Positions 53,742 to 61,878 of a stretch of 64,000 bases of DNA are shown piece by piece. Each line of letters starts with the position of its first letter. Position 1 is the stretch's first letter. The notes under the pieces are model-generated. The model saw only the letters and a list, made by a program, of their open reading frames with translations, did not search any database and was not told the DNA's origin. The DNA comes from Solirubrobacteraceae bacterium. Lineage in GTDB: Bacteria; Actinomycetota; Thermoleophilia; Solirubrobacterales; Solirubrobacteraceae. The stretch is taken from assembly GCA_023230855.1 (NCBI GenBank), contig JALNWQ010000019.1, forward strand, positions 18,595 through 82,594, read 5' to 3'. Position numbers and translations under genes: made by a program.

Positions 53742-54025
53742 GCGGACGCTCCTCCGTCGGTGACGGTCGATCGTTCCACACCCGGTGCGCCCGGTCGTGC
53801 CACCGGCGGTTCCGCGGCCCCGCCCGTGCCCGTGTCACGACGCGCCATGGCCCTCGACGGGTGGTGTGGCGGGACCACACGGTCGGGCGTCCGGCCCGCG
53901 GTTACGGTCGGATCGCCGGGGTGGTCGCGGCGTGCTCGGCGCGCCCGTCGCCCGGGCCATCGCGACCACAGGAGCACGAGCATGGACCAGCCGCACGTCA
54001 GTCCCCCGACCAGGAGGTCGCGCCG

Positions 54026-54790
54026 ATGATCTCGGACCTGCAGGGCAGGCGGGCGATCATCACCGGCGCCGCCGCCGGCCTCGGGCGCGCCACCGCCGAG
54101 CTGTTCGTCGCCCAGGGCGCGAGCGTCGTCGTGTCGGACCTCGACGGGGACGGCGCCGCGAAGGTCGCCGCCGAGCTCGGCGACCGGGCGGTCGCCGCCG
54201 TCTGCGACGTGACGTCCGCCGACGCGCTCGCCGCCACCGTCGACGTGGCGGTCAAGTCGTTCGGCGGCCTCGACGTCATGGTGAACAACGCCGGCGTCGA
54301 GATCGGCAAGCCCCTCGTCGAGACGACCGAGGAGGAGTTCGAGCAGCTGATGCGGATCAACGTCACCGGCACGTTCCTCGGCATCAAGGCCGCGGTCCCG
54401 GCGCTCGTCGAGGCCGGTGGCGGATCGATCGTGAACATGGCGTCGGTGGCCGGCATCGGCGGGGCGCCGCTGCTCGGCGCGTACTGCGCGTCCAAGGGCG
54501 CGGTCGTGCGGCTCACCGAGGTCGCCGCGATCGAGCTCAAGGCCGCCGGGATCCGCGTCAACGCGGTCTGCCCGGCGTTCATCGACACGGCGATGGTCGA
54601 CCGGCTCACGACGCCGTTCGAGGCCGCGGTCGGGATGCCGTTCGGCGAGGTCCTCAAGCTCAAGCAGGGCCGGATCGGCACGGCGGACGAGGTCGCCGAG
54701 ATGGTGGCGTTCCTCGCGTCGGACGACGCGTCGTTCACGACCGGGTCGCAGTACGTCCTCGACGGTGGATTGGTGGCTGGTCTCCTGTGA
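54026..54790 (+). CDS. short-chain dehydrogenase/reductase
   Basis: 254 residues; AGGAGG 8 bases before the ATG. NAD(P)-binding TGAAAGLG (residues 12-19), NNAGVE, catalytic Ser in MASVAG and YxxxK as YCASK (about 153-157), C-terminal DGG. Asp in VSDLDG after strand 2 favours NAD(H). Substrate unknown. Overlaps the next SDR (GTGA). Confidence 0.9.
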   Translation: MISDLQGRRAIITGAAAGLGRATAELFVAQGASVVVSDLDGDGAAKVAAELGDRAVAAVCDVTSADALAATVDVAVKSFGGLDVMVNNAGVEIGKPLVETTEEEFEQLMRINVTGTFLGIKAAVPALVEAGGGSIVNMASVAGIGGAPLLGAYCASKGAVVRLTEVAAIELKAAGIRVNAVCPAFIDTAMVDRLTTPFEAAVGMPFGEVLKLKQGRIGTADEVAEMVAFLASDDASFTTGSQYVLDGGLVAGLL

Positions 54791-55509
54791 GCGGTGAACT
54801 CGAAGGACGGGTCGCGCTCGTCACCGGCGCCGCCCAGGGGCTCGGCGCGGCGGTGTCCGACGCGCTCGCGGGCGAGGGCGCGACCGTCGTGCGCACCGAC
54901 GTCGCCGGCGGCGACGTCACGCTCGACGTGCGTGACGAGGGCGCGGTCCGCGACGCGATCGCCGGCGCCGCCGAGCGGCACGGCCGGCTCGACGTCGTCG
55001 TCGCCAACGCCGGCGTCGCGCTCGTCAAGCCGCTGGCCGAGACGTCGCTCGAGGAGTGGCGCGGCCTGATGCAGATCAACCTCGACGGGGTGTTCGTCAC
55101 CGCGCGCGAGGCGGCGCTGCAGATGGCCGCCCGGGGCGGCGGGTCGATCATCCTCATGGCGTCGATCAGCGGCCTGCGCGGGTCGCCGCTCATCGGCACC
55201 TACGCCGCCGCGAAGGCCGGCGTCATCTCGCTCGCCAAGACCCTGGCCCTGGAGATGCGCGACCACGGGGTCCGCGTCAACGCGATCTGCCCCGGGTTCA
55301 TCGACACCGCGATGGTGCGCGACCACGAGGCCACGCTGACGCAGGCGATCGGCATGCCCGCGCTCGACGTCATCAACGCGAAGCAGGGCCGGCTCGGCAC
55401 CGCCAACGAGGTCGGCCGCCTCGCCCTGTTCCTCGCCTCCGACCGCTCCCGCTTCTCCACCGCCGAGGCGTTCGTCCTCGACGGCGGGTCGACGGGCTCG
55501 CTGGTCTGA
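54787..55509 (+). CDS. short-chain dehydrogenase/reductase
   Basis: 240 residues from a GTG overlapping the previous stop. TGAAQGLG cofactor loop, ANAGVA, Ser in MASISG, YAAAK (YxxxK), and LDGGSTG at the end. Asp after strand 2 (RTDVAG) suggests NAD(H). Paralogous to its neighbour (both share GFIDTAMV/AFIDTAMV and KQGR-GTA-EV). The pair may act in sequence on an alcohol/ketone pair or form a heteromer. Confidence 0.9.
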   Translation: MSGELEGRVALVTGAAQGLGAAVSDALAGEGATVVRTDVAGGDVTLDVRDEGAVRDAIAGAAERHGRLDVVVANAGVALVKPLAETSLEEWRGLMQINLDGVFVTAREAALQMAARGGGSIILMASISGLRGSPLIGTYAAAKAGVISLAKTLALEMRDHGVRVNAICPGFIDTAMVRDHEATLTQAIGMPALDVINAKQGRLGTANEVGRLALFLASDRSRFSTAEAFVLDGGSTGSLV

Positions 55510-55514
55510 GCCGG

Positions 55515-55558
55515 ACGGTCCCGCGGCCGGGCGTCTCTCCCCACCGCCGCGGGGCCGT
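55515..55558 (+). terminator. hairpin after the SDR pair
   Basis: 13-bp stem with one G-T pair (55515-55527 with 55546-55558), 5 bases past the SDR stop and 33 before the next gene. Confidence 0.45.
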
Positions 55559-55591
55559 CCCACCCCCTTCACCCCAACCCAGGAGCACCCC

Positions 55592-56710
55592 ATGAGCACC
55601 GACCGCCCCGTGGTCGTCTACGGCGCCACCGGCTACACCGGCCGCCTCGTCATCGAGTACCTGCGCGAGTACCAGCTGCCGTTCATCGCGGCCGGACGCG
55701 ACGCCGACCGGATCCGCGCGGTCGTCGACGCCGTGCCCGGCATCGACACCGTCCCGCACGACGTCGTCGCCGTCGACCACACCGTCGAGTCGCTCAGCGC
55801 GGCGTTCGACGGCGCGCAGGTCGTCTGCAACACCGTCGGCCCGTTCGCCGAGCTCGGGCACGAGGTCGCCGAGGCGTGCCTCGCGACCGGCGCGCACTAC
55901 CTCGACACCACCGGCGAGCAGAACTGGGTCATCGCCGCCCGCGACCGCTGGGGCGCGAAGTTCGACGACGCCGGGCTGCTGCTCTCCCCCGGCATCGCGC
56001 AGATGTACACGACGGGCGAGATCGCCGCCCAGATCGCGCTCGAGCAGCCGGGCCTCGACTCGCTCGACATCCTCGTGCTGTGGAAGGGCTTCCCGACCTA
56101 CGCGTCGACGCAGACGATCTTCACGAACCTCCTGGAGCCCGCGCACTACCTCGAGGCCAACCAGCTCGTGCCGTGGGAGGTGGCCGGCGGCACCGAGCTG
56201 CAGGTCCCGGGCCAGCACGAGCTCGCGCTGTCGCTGCCGTGGGGCGGCACGTCGCACCCGGTGTGGTTCCAGCAGGACCACCGCGTCGCGAACTGCCGGG
56301 TGCAGGGCGGCCTCTTCGACCGCAACCTCATGAACGGCATCATCCAGATGGCCGCCGCGGTCGGCACCGAGATCAGCAAGCTCCCGCCGGAGGAGCAGGG
56401 CCCGGCGCTCAAGGCCGAGGCCGACAAGATGCAGTCGGGCATGCCCCCGCGCGAGAACCAGCGGGTCAACCGCTCGCTCGACTCGGTCCACGCCACCGGT
56501 CCGCTCGGCCGGGCGCACGTCCTCATCCGCGGGGCGTGCAACTACAAGCAGACCGGCCTCATGCAGGCCTACGGCGCCTACCGGCTCGTGCACGGTGCGC
56601 CGCTGCAGACCGGGTTCGCGTCCGGGTGCCAGGCGTTCGGGCACCGCGAGCTGCTGGGCGAGCTGCAGAGCTTCGGGCTCGCCGCCGCCCCGGAGATCAC
56701 GCGGGTCTGA
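55592..56710 (+). CDS. saccharopine dehydrogenase-like NAD(P)-binding protein
   Basis: 372 residues; AGGAGCACCCC before the ATG. N-terminal Rossmann motif VYGATGYTGRLV (residues 9-20), then NTVGPFAELGHEVAEACLATGAHYLDTTGE, the signature of the saccharopine-dehydrogenase-like/trans-acting enoyl reductase group of actinobacteria. The C-terminal half (about 150-370) contains SPGIAQMYTTGEIA. Reduction of a lipid or polyketide intermediate is plausible; true saccharopine dehydrogenase is unlikely. Confidence 0.8.
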   Translation: MSTDRPVVVYGATGYTGRLVIEYLREYQLPFIAAGRDADRIRAVVDAVPGIDTVPHDVVAVDHTVESLSAAFDGAQVVCNTVGPFAELGHEVAEACLATGAHYLDTTGEQNWVIAARDRWGAKFDDAGLLLSPGIAQMYTTGEIAAQIALEQPGLDSLDILVLWKGFPTYASTQTIFTNLLEPAHYLEANQLVPWEVAGGTELQVPGQHELALSLPWGGTSHPVWFQQDHRVANCRVQGGLFDRNLMNGIIQMAAAVGTEISKLPPEEQGPALKAEADKMQSGMPPRENQRVNRSLDSVHATGPLGRAHVLIRGACNYKQTGLMQAYGAYRLVHGAPLQTGFASGCQAFGHRELLGELQSFGLAAAPEITRV

Positions 56711-56756
56711 GCGGGCGGTCCGCGGCGGCGTCGGTCAGACGTCGCCGTTGAACGCC

Positions 56757-57320
56757 CTAATCCAGGCGGTGGAGCCCGTCCCCGTCGCCGGCGCCGAACA
56801 GCGCCTTGCGGACGAGGTCCTCCGGGGACACGTCGAGGCCCTGCCGGCGTCGACGCCGGGTCTCCGCCCACCGCTCGATGAGCCGGTCGGAGATCGCGTC
56901 GATGTAGGCGTGGAGGAACGCGGTGCTCGACTCGATCACCGGCGGCACGTCGGCGACCGGCAGGCGGCCACGGACGTGGGCCGCCCAGATCTGCCAGATC
57001 TCCGCGAACCCGACCCGGTAGCCGCGCAGGACGACCGCCAGCCCGTCGTCGCGCCCGGCCGCCTGCTCGAAGAGCTCCACCGCCCCACTCGACGGCTGCA
57101 TCGCCGACGCCGGGATCCCGTAGGCGAGCATCGAGAGGATCGCGCCGACGTTGTCGCACGTGCTGTGCGACACGATCTCGAGCGACAGCGGGTCGGCCGG
57201 ATCGACGAGCCGCGGCTCCTGCTGCGTCGCGCGCGCGGTGATGACGTCGGCGATCGCCTCGGCCCACTCCAGGCGCTCGTCCGCGGCCGCGTCGGCGAGC
57301 GGCGGGGCGACGCGCGAGAC
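56757..57320 (-). pseudogene. PucR-type regulator N-terminal fragment
   Basis: About 185 residues that align with the N-terminal helical domain of the intact PucR gene at 58012: IVSHSTCDNVGAILSMLAYG with EGSCTANIEQILSLLRSG, YRVGFAEIW with YRVGQNFLW, and SSTAFLHAYIDAISDRLIE with SSFLFEYVDLASTDLVD. It stops at 56757 where the regulator's sensor domain should begin, so it has no HTH, and its own start is missing: the frame runs straight out of a phosphohistidine-domain fragment. Junction position approximate (57300-57330). Confidence 0.6.
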
Positions 57321-57503
57321 GATGCCGAGGCCGCGGGCGACGACCGCGGCGTGGCTCGTGCGTCCCCCGCGACCGGTGACGATGCCGGTCGCGGCGATGA
57401 ACCCGTGGACGTCGGCGGGCGACGTCGTCGGCCGCACGAGCACCACCCGCTCGCCCGCCTCGGCGCGCTGTTGGGCGCGATTGGCGTCGAACACCGCGAC
57501 GCC
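57320..57503 (-). pseudogene. PPDK/PEP-utilising phosphohistidine-domain fragment
   Basis: About 60 residues (VFDANRAQQRAEAGERVVLV, TSPADVHGFIAATGIVTG, GGRTSHAAVVARGLG) from the swivelling domain of pyruvate phosphate dikinase-like enzymes, with the catalytic His in GGRTSHAAVVARG. Both the ATP-binding part and the PEP-binding barrel are missing, so it is not functional. It abuts an acyl-CoA synthetase fragment on the other strand at about 57503. Confidence 0.65.
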
Positions 57504-57917
57504 CGCGGGTGGAGCACGATCGGCGACCTCGGGCACGTCGACGACGACGGGTTCCTGTACCTCGCCGGCCGCGAGAGCCACACGATCATCTCGGGCGGGG
57601 TGAACGTCTACCCGGCCGAGATCGAGGAGGCGCTCGAGGCGCACCCGGCGGTCGCCGACGTCGCGGTGATCGGGGTGCCCGACGACGACCTGGGCGAGGC
57701 GGTGCACGCCGTCGTGCAGCTCACCGACGGCACGGCCGACGACGACGCGCTGCGCGACGCGCTCGTCGCCTGGTGCCGCGAGCGGCTCGCCGGGTTCAAG
57801 CGCCCCCGCGGGATCGACGTCGTCGACGCGCTGCCGCGCACCCCGACCGGCAAGCTCCTCAAGGACGAGGTGCGGCGGCCGTACTGGGAGCGCGGCGCCG
57901 CCCCCGACGGTCGCTGA
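57503..57917 (+). pseudogene. acyl-CoA synthetase C-terminal fragment
   Basis: The last 135 or so residues of an ANL enzyme: STIGDLGHVDDDGFLYLAGR (hinge), TIISGGVNVYPAEIEEALEA, and the lysine motif RTPTGKLLKDEV near the end. The N-terminal 350-400 residues with the AMP-binding loop are absent; upstream sequence is the antisense PPDK fragment. The catalytic lysine is present but the fold is incomplete. Confidence 0.75.
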
Positions 57918-58011
57918 CCGGCCGGGCGCGATCGTTCCCACCCCCGGGCCCCCAACCGCTGTAATGGTGGGAGGGGGCGGCGTCCAGGGTCGCCGTCCGG
58001 GAGGGAGAGAG

Positions 58012-59322
58012 ATGACGCTCAGTCGATCGCAAGCGACCGTCGACGATCCGGCGGTCGGCGGAGGAACGGCCACGGCCGTCGTGGTCCCCGCGCCGGGACG
58101 CGAGGTCCTGGCCGGGATGGGCGACGCCTACCCCGACCACGGCGTGCGGATGGCGGAGTCGATCCACGCCCGCGTCGAGGAGCTCGAGGCGGTGAGCGAC
58201 CGGGCGCGGATGTTCGCCGAGACCGAGGGCAGCTGCACCGCCAACATCGAGCAGATCCTGTCCTTGCTGCGCAGCGGCCGACCGGCGTCGGACCACGCGT
58301 TCCCGGAGGCGGCCGAGCGCTACGCGATCGGCCTCGTCCACCGGCGGGTGTCGATGACGTCGATGCTCCACAGCTACCGGGTGGGCCAGAACTTCCTGTG
58401 GACGACCGCGTCGCGGCACCTGCAGGCCGAGGTCGGCGACGCCGAGGTCGTGCTCGACACGCTGCACGCGCTGTCGTCGTTCCTCTTCGAGTACGTCGAC
58501 CTGGCGTCGACCGACCTCGTCGACACGTACCAGCAGGAGCGCGACCGCTGGATCCGGACCGCGGCGGCGGTGCGGGCCGAGACCGCCCGCGAGCTGCTCG
58601 ACGGCCGGACGATCGACGAGCAGACCGCGTCGAGCCGGCTGGGCTACGAGCTGCGCGGCCACCACGTCGGGCTCATCGTCGTCGGCGACGCTACCGGCGG
58701 CGACGACCTGCGGTCGCTCGAGAAGGAGGCGATCGAGGCCGCCGGCACGCTCGGCTGCGGCGACCCGCTGCTCGTCCCGGCCGGCGCGTCGACGCTGTGG
58801 GCGTGGTGCCGGTCGCTGGAGTCGCCGTCGCGCGACGCGATCGCCCGACTTGAGCGCCACCTGCCCCGTGAGGGGGTGCGGCTGGCGATCGGCCGTCCCG
58901 CCTACGGGATCGAGGGATTCCGCGTGACCCACGTCGAGGCGCAGTACGCCGCCGACCTGTGGCGGCAGTCCCCGGCATCGACCGGCCGCACCGTGTCCTA
59001 CGCCGCGGTCGAGCTCGTGTCGCTGCTGGCGTCGGACGTGACCCGCGCCCGACGGTTCGTCATCGGCGAGCTCGGGGCGCTGGCCGACCCGCAGGACGGC
59101 ACGGCGCGCCTGCGCGAGACGTTGCTGTCGTTCCTCGCCCACGGCGGCAGCCACACGCTCGCCGCGCAGGCGCTGCACCTGCACAAGAACACGGTCTACA
59201 CCCGGGTGCGGCGGGCCGAGGCGATCCTCGGCGTGCCGATCAGCCACCGCCGGATCGAGCTGCAGACGGCGCTCATGCTCGCCACGACCCTCGGCGACGA
59301 GGTCCTCGTGCAGGACGGTTGA
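58012..59322 (+). CDS. PucR-family transcriptional regulator
   Basis: 436 residues; GGGAGGGAGAG before the ATG. N-terminal helical (RsbRD-like) domain (about 35-190), central GGDEF-like/GAF-like domain (about 200-340), and the C-terminal PucR HTH: SFLAHGGSHTLAAQALHLHK, NTVYTRVRRAEAILG. Usually an activator of catabolic genes responding to a metabolite. Alone on its strand next to the mosaic of fragments, one of which is another PucR N-terminus. Confidence 0.88.
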   Translation: MTLSRSQATVDDPAVGGGTATAVVVPAPGREVLAGMGDAYPDHGVRMAESIHARVEELEAVSDRARMFAETEGSCTANIEQILSLLRSGRPASDHAFPEAAERYAIGLVHRRVSMTSMLHSYRVGQNFLWTTASRHLQAEVGDAEVVLDTLHALSSFLFEYVDLASTDLVDTYQQERDRWIRTAAAVRAETARELLDGRTIDEQTASSRLGYELRGHHVGLIVVGDATGGDDLRSLEKEAIEAAGTLGCGDPLLVPAGASTLWAWCRSLESPSRDAIARLERHLPREGVRLAIGRPAYGIEGFRVTHVEAQYAADLWRQSPASTGRTVSYAAVELVSLLASDVTRARRFVIGELGALADPQDGTARLRETLLSFLAHGGSHTLAAQALHLHKNTVYTRVRRAEAILGVPISHRRIELQTALMLATTLGDEVLVQDG

Positions 59323-59375
59323 CGGGCGCCGCTGCGCGGTCGGTCACGGGCGCCCGGCCGGGTGCCCGCGCCGGG

Positions 59376-59915
59376 TCACCGCCCGGGGGCCGCGGCGCCC
59401 TCGCCGAGCAGCTGCTCGAGGCCCGACGCGATCCGCCACCGCGTGTCGGGGTCGCCCCCGTCCGATCCGGCCCGCTGATCGTCGGGCAGCCGGACGAGGC
59501 CGAACGTCACGTCGGTCCCGCGCCCGACGACCCGCACCGTCGCCGACGCGTCGTCCTCCTTCGGCGTGGTGAAGTCCAGGCCCGACGTCACCTGCTCGAA
59601 CGACGTCGCCTCGTCCCGCTCGCCGGGCAGCAGCGACCCGATCGTGCCCATCGCCCGTCGGCAGCTCCCCGCCGGGCCCTCGTCGAGCTGGGTGCGCAGC
59701 TCGCGGGTGAGCATCGCGCACCCCTTCTGGCCGTTCGCCTGACCGACGGTGAGGACGAGGAACCGGCTCACCGCACGCCGCGGATCCTCGTTGCCGAACC
59801 GCTGCGAGTCCCCGCAACCGGTGACCGCGAGCGCCGCGAGGACGGCCGCGACGCCCAGCGACGCGCGTGACGAGGCCCGGCGCGCCCGGACGCGACCGCT
59901 CATCGCGTGCGCCAC
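59376..59915 (-). CDS. secreted lipoprotein of unknown function
   Basis: 179 residues. Basic N-terminus, hydrophobic core (GVAAVLAALAVTG) and lipobox cysteine in VTGCGDS; the mature part (about 145 residues) has two cysteines (KGCAML, GSCRRA) that may pair. An ATG at 59903 is an equally good start. Follows the 219-residue gene by 1 bp, so it is co-transcribed. Confidence 0.75.
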   Translation of the reverse strand: MAHAMSGRVRARRASSRASLGVAAVLAALAVTGCGDSQRFGNEDPRRAVSRFLVLTVGQANGQKGCAMLTRELRTQLDEGPAGSCRRAMGTIGSLLPGERDEATSFEQVTSGLDFTTPKEDDASATVRVVGRGTDVTFGLVRLPDDQRAGSDGGDPDTRWRIASGLEQLLGEGAAAPGR

Positions 59916-59916
59916 G

Positions 59917-60576
59917 TCAACCGTCGTCCCCGTCGTCGCCGTCCTCGTCGTCGTCGGCGTAGAGCGACTCGCGGGCGAGCTCCTTGCCGGACCGGTCGGT
60001 GGCGACGACCTCGAGCGTGTCGCCGTGGTAGTCGTCGGGCGCCAGCAGCGTGAAGACGCCGTTGATGACGGGGCAGCGGTCGACGACGATCCCGTCGAGC
60101 TCGGCGACGGCGAACGCCGCGCCGTTGATCATCGGGCGACCCCAGACGAGGGTCATCGCCGCGGTGTCGCCGTCGCCGCGCCACGCGCCGACGACGGTCT
60201 CGCACAGGTCGATGGTCCACTCGGGGTTGTCCTCGGCGATCTCGCCGGTGACGTCGACGTCGGCCTCGAGCGCCGCCGGCTCGCCGCCCTCGTCGGCGGG
60301 CACGAACCGGACGTGGCCGTAGACCTCCAGGCCGGTCGTCGTCCGGGCCGTTACGGGCATGAACGTGCGTCCGTGCCACGTGCGGTCGGGGAACCACGCC
60401 AGCTCGCCGGGCTCGCCGATGCCGTCGGCCTCGGACGGCTCGTCGGGGTCGGGCTCGAGCTCGGCCACCTGCTCGAGGAACACCGACCCGAGACGGTCGG
60501 CCCACCGTCCGTAGGGCACGGACTCCTGGGGCGGCTCGGCCGCGTACCGCGGGAGGAAGCGCTCGATCTCCGACAT
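59917..60576 (-). CDS. conserved-looking acidic protein, function unknown
   Basis: 219 residues without recognised domain. N-terminal SEIERFLPRYAAEPPQESVP, central beta-rich stretches (GHVRFVPADEGG, DVDVTGEIAEDNPEWTIDL), and a C-terminal run of Asp/Glu/Gly. No signal peptide or membrane span. One base from the lipoprotein gene and 22 from dtd, so all three probably form one transcript. Confidence 0.6.
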   Translation of the reverse strand: MSEIERFLPRYAAEPPQESVPYGRWADRLGSVFLEQVAELEPDPDEPSEADGIGEPGELAWFPDRTWHGRTFMPVTARTTTGLEVYGHVRFVPADEGGEPAALEADVDVTGEIAEDNPEWTIDLCETVVGAWRGDGDTAAMTLVWGRPMINGAAFAVAELDGIVVDRCPVINGVFTLLAPDDYHGDTLEVVATDRSGKELARESLYADDDEDGDDGDDG

Positions 60577-60598
60577 CGGGCCGGAGTCTAGATGGTCG

Positions 60599-61033
60599 CT
60601 AGACGGTCGCCTCGCGCTCGACGAGCAGCGTCACCGGGCCGTCGTTCACCGACCGGACGGCCATGTCCGCGCCGAACACGCCCCGCCGCGCCCCGAGCCG
60701 ACGACAGAACCGGTCGTAGAGCGGCTCGGCGGTCGCGCCGTCCGCCGCGGCCGACCACGACGGCCTGGTGCCGCGGCGCACGTCGCCGTAGAGCGTGAAC
60801 TGGCTGACGCACAGCGCCTCGCGGCCCCCGTCGGCGAGCGCCTCCTCCATCCGACCGTCCGGCCCGGCGAAGATCCGCAGCGACGCGACCTTGTCGGCCA
60901 CCCGGTCGCACACGTCCTCGTCGTCGGTCCGCGCGACGCCCAGCAGGATGAGCAGCCCCGGCCCGATCGCCGCGACGACGTCGCCGTCGACGACGACCGA
61001 CGCCTCGGTGACCCGTTGCACGAGAGCCCGCAT
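60599..61033 (-). CDS. dtd: D-aminoacyl-tRNA deacylase
   Basis: 144 residues from the ATG at 61033. Full-length Dtd: MRALVQRVTEASVVVDG at the start, the SQFTLYGD motif (about 78-85) and the cross-subunit Gly-cisPro motif NDGPVTLLVE near the end. It hydrolyses D-amino acids from tRNAs. First gene of the likely dtd/unknown/lipoprotein transcript. Confidence 0.95.
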   Translation of the reverse strand: MRALVQRVTEASVVVDGDVVAAIGPGLLILLGVARTDDEDVCDRVADKVASLRIFAGPDGRMEEALADGGREALCVSQFTLYGDVRRGTRPSWSAAADGATAEPLYDRFCRRLGARRGVFGADMAVRSVNDGPVTLLVEREATV

Positions 61034-61150
61034 CGCCCGGAGGGTACGGGTCGACGGTGCACTGGGCGTATCGTCGAAGGGGTCCGCGACGAGGTCGACG
61101 CGGTGGCCGCCGCGGGCCGGACGTCGGGGACGGACGACGGAGCGAGGACG

Positions 61151-61651
61151 ATGGACGACGGGACCCTGGGCGCGCTGGGCGCGGCGCTGGAGCGCGAGCA
61201 CCGCGAGATCGACGCCGGGGTCGAGGCGTACCGGCGGGGCCTGGTCGCCGGTGACGCGTCAGGCAAGGCGTTGGGTCGCACGTTCGACGCGCTCCGTCGG
61301 CACATCTACCTGGAGGAGGCGTTCCTCTTCCCCGCGATGCGGGACGAGCTGGCGATCCCGACGCTCGTCATGCTCCGCGAGCACGGCGAGCTGTGGCGGA
61401 CGATGGACGCCATCGAGGCCGCCAGCGACGTCGACGCGTCGCTGGCGGCGTGCGACGAGCTCATGGCCCGTCTCGACGCCCACAACGAGAAGGAGGAGCC
61501 GATCTTCTACGGTCGCGCCGACGTCCTCCTCGCGCCGTCCGAGCACGCCGAGCTGACCGCGTTCCTGGAGGCCGGCCGGATGCCCGACGGCTGGGTCTGC
61601 CAGACCGCGCACGCCCCGCGGACGCCCGGTCCCCCGCCGGGTCGGTCGTAG
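61151..61651 (+). CDS. hemerythrin-domain protein
   Basis: 166 residues; GGAGCGAGGACG before the ATG. Four-helix hemerythrin ligands are in place: EREHREID (His/Glu), RRHIYLEEAFLFPAM (HxxxE), MLREHGELW and AHNEKEEPIFY (HxxxE). A di-iron site binding O2 or NO is expected. The last 20 residues are Pro-rich. The gene ends about 70 bases before the toxin-antitoxin-like locus. Confidence 0.88.
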   Translation: MDDGTLGALGAALEREHREIDAGVEAYRRGLVAGDASGKALGRTFDALRRHIYLEEAFLFPAMRDELAIPTLVMLREHGELWRTMDAIEAASDVDASLAACDELMARLDAHNEKEEPIFYGRADVLLAPSEHAELTAFLEAGRMPDGWVCQTAHAPRTPGPPPGRS

Positions 61652-61713
61652 GGGTCGTGCTCCGTCGGTCGGCCGTCGACACGTGTAGGTGCGCCGCACC
61701 GGATGTGACGCGC

Positions 61714-61719
61714 TACAGT
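61714..61719 (+). promoter_or_regulatory. possible -10 box of the short antisense RNA
   Basis: TACAGT fits TAnnnT and would place a start near 61724-61727, just before the direct repeat. No good -35 is seen, so this is a weak call. Confidence 0.35.
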
Positions 61720-61724
61720 GGTGA

Positions 61725-61748
61725 TGCCAGTGCAGTCCTCGGACTCAC
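61725..61748 (+). repeat. split direct repeat, copy 1
   Basis: TGCCAGTGCAGTC (61725-61737), two-base gap, CGGACTCAC (61740-61748). Both blocks are identical to copy 2 at 61845-61871, where the gap is five bases. Copy 1 lies at the 5' end of the candidate RNA. Confidence 0.85.
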
Positions 61749-61751
61749 AGC

Positions 61752-61789
61752 GAAGCGCCCCGGGGGACCAGCCCGGGGCGCTTCTGTTT
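61752..61789 (+). terminator. intrinsic terminator between the facing transcripts
   Basis: Perfect 13-bp stem GAAGCGCCCCGGG (61752-61764) with 61772-61784, loop GGACCAG, followed on the plus strand by TGTTTG. It would stop the short RNA and, less efficiently, the peptide mRNA from the other side. Confidence 0.75.
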
Positions 61790-61790
61790 G

Positions 61791-61871
61791 CTAGTCCCTC
61801 ATCACGGTCCTGAGCGTCAGGACCAGGATGACGAGGGACTGGATTGCCAGTGCAGTCTCTATCGGACTCAC
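61791..61871 (-). CDS. candidate type I toxin, small hydrophobic peptide
   Basis: An open frame of 26 codons from a GTG at 61871, or 23 from an ATA at 61862, ending TAG. Content: acidic start (IETALAIQ), hydrophobic span SLVILVLTL, then RTVMRD. The membrane span with a charged tail is the form of Fst/holin-like toxins. The ribosome site AAAGGAGGTGA is perfect, but its last G is the first base of the GTG; the only codon at a normal 8-base spacing is ATA. The 3' coding half folds into a long hairpin (61793-61800 with 61833-61840; 61806-61813 with 61817-61824). No homologue recognised with certainty. Confidence 0.5.
   Translation of the reverse strand: MSPIETALAIQSLVILVLTLRTVMRD
61845..61871 (-). 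repeat. split direct repeat, copy 2 (over toxin start)
   Basis: Same 13-base and 9-base blocks as copy 1, separated by TCTAT. It covers the first codons of the peptide and abuts the ribosome site (GGAGG at 61871-61875 on the minus strand), so the short RNA carrying copy 1 can pair with the translation start. Confidence 0.85.
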
Positions 61872-61878
61872 CTCCTTT

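Larger units (their letters stand above)
61724..61790 (+). ncRNA. candidate antitoxin RNA (RNA II-like), about 66 nt
   Basis: Predicted from three signals: the -10-like TACAGT at 61714, a repeat copy (61725-61748) complementary to the start region of the facing peptide mRNA, and a 13-bp terminator hairpin (61752-61784) followed by TGTTTG. Size and order (repeat first, terminator last) match RNA II of the pAD1 par locus. Expression is not shown. Confidence 0.5.

Noticed and set aside
43987..57510. A single inversion linking the two broken-gene junctions
   Set aside because: An inversion would leave the missing halves of the same genes at the other breakpoint; the fragments at 57503 belong to different genes.
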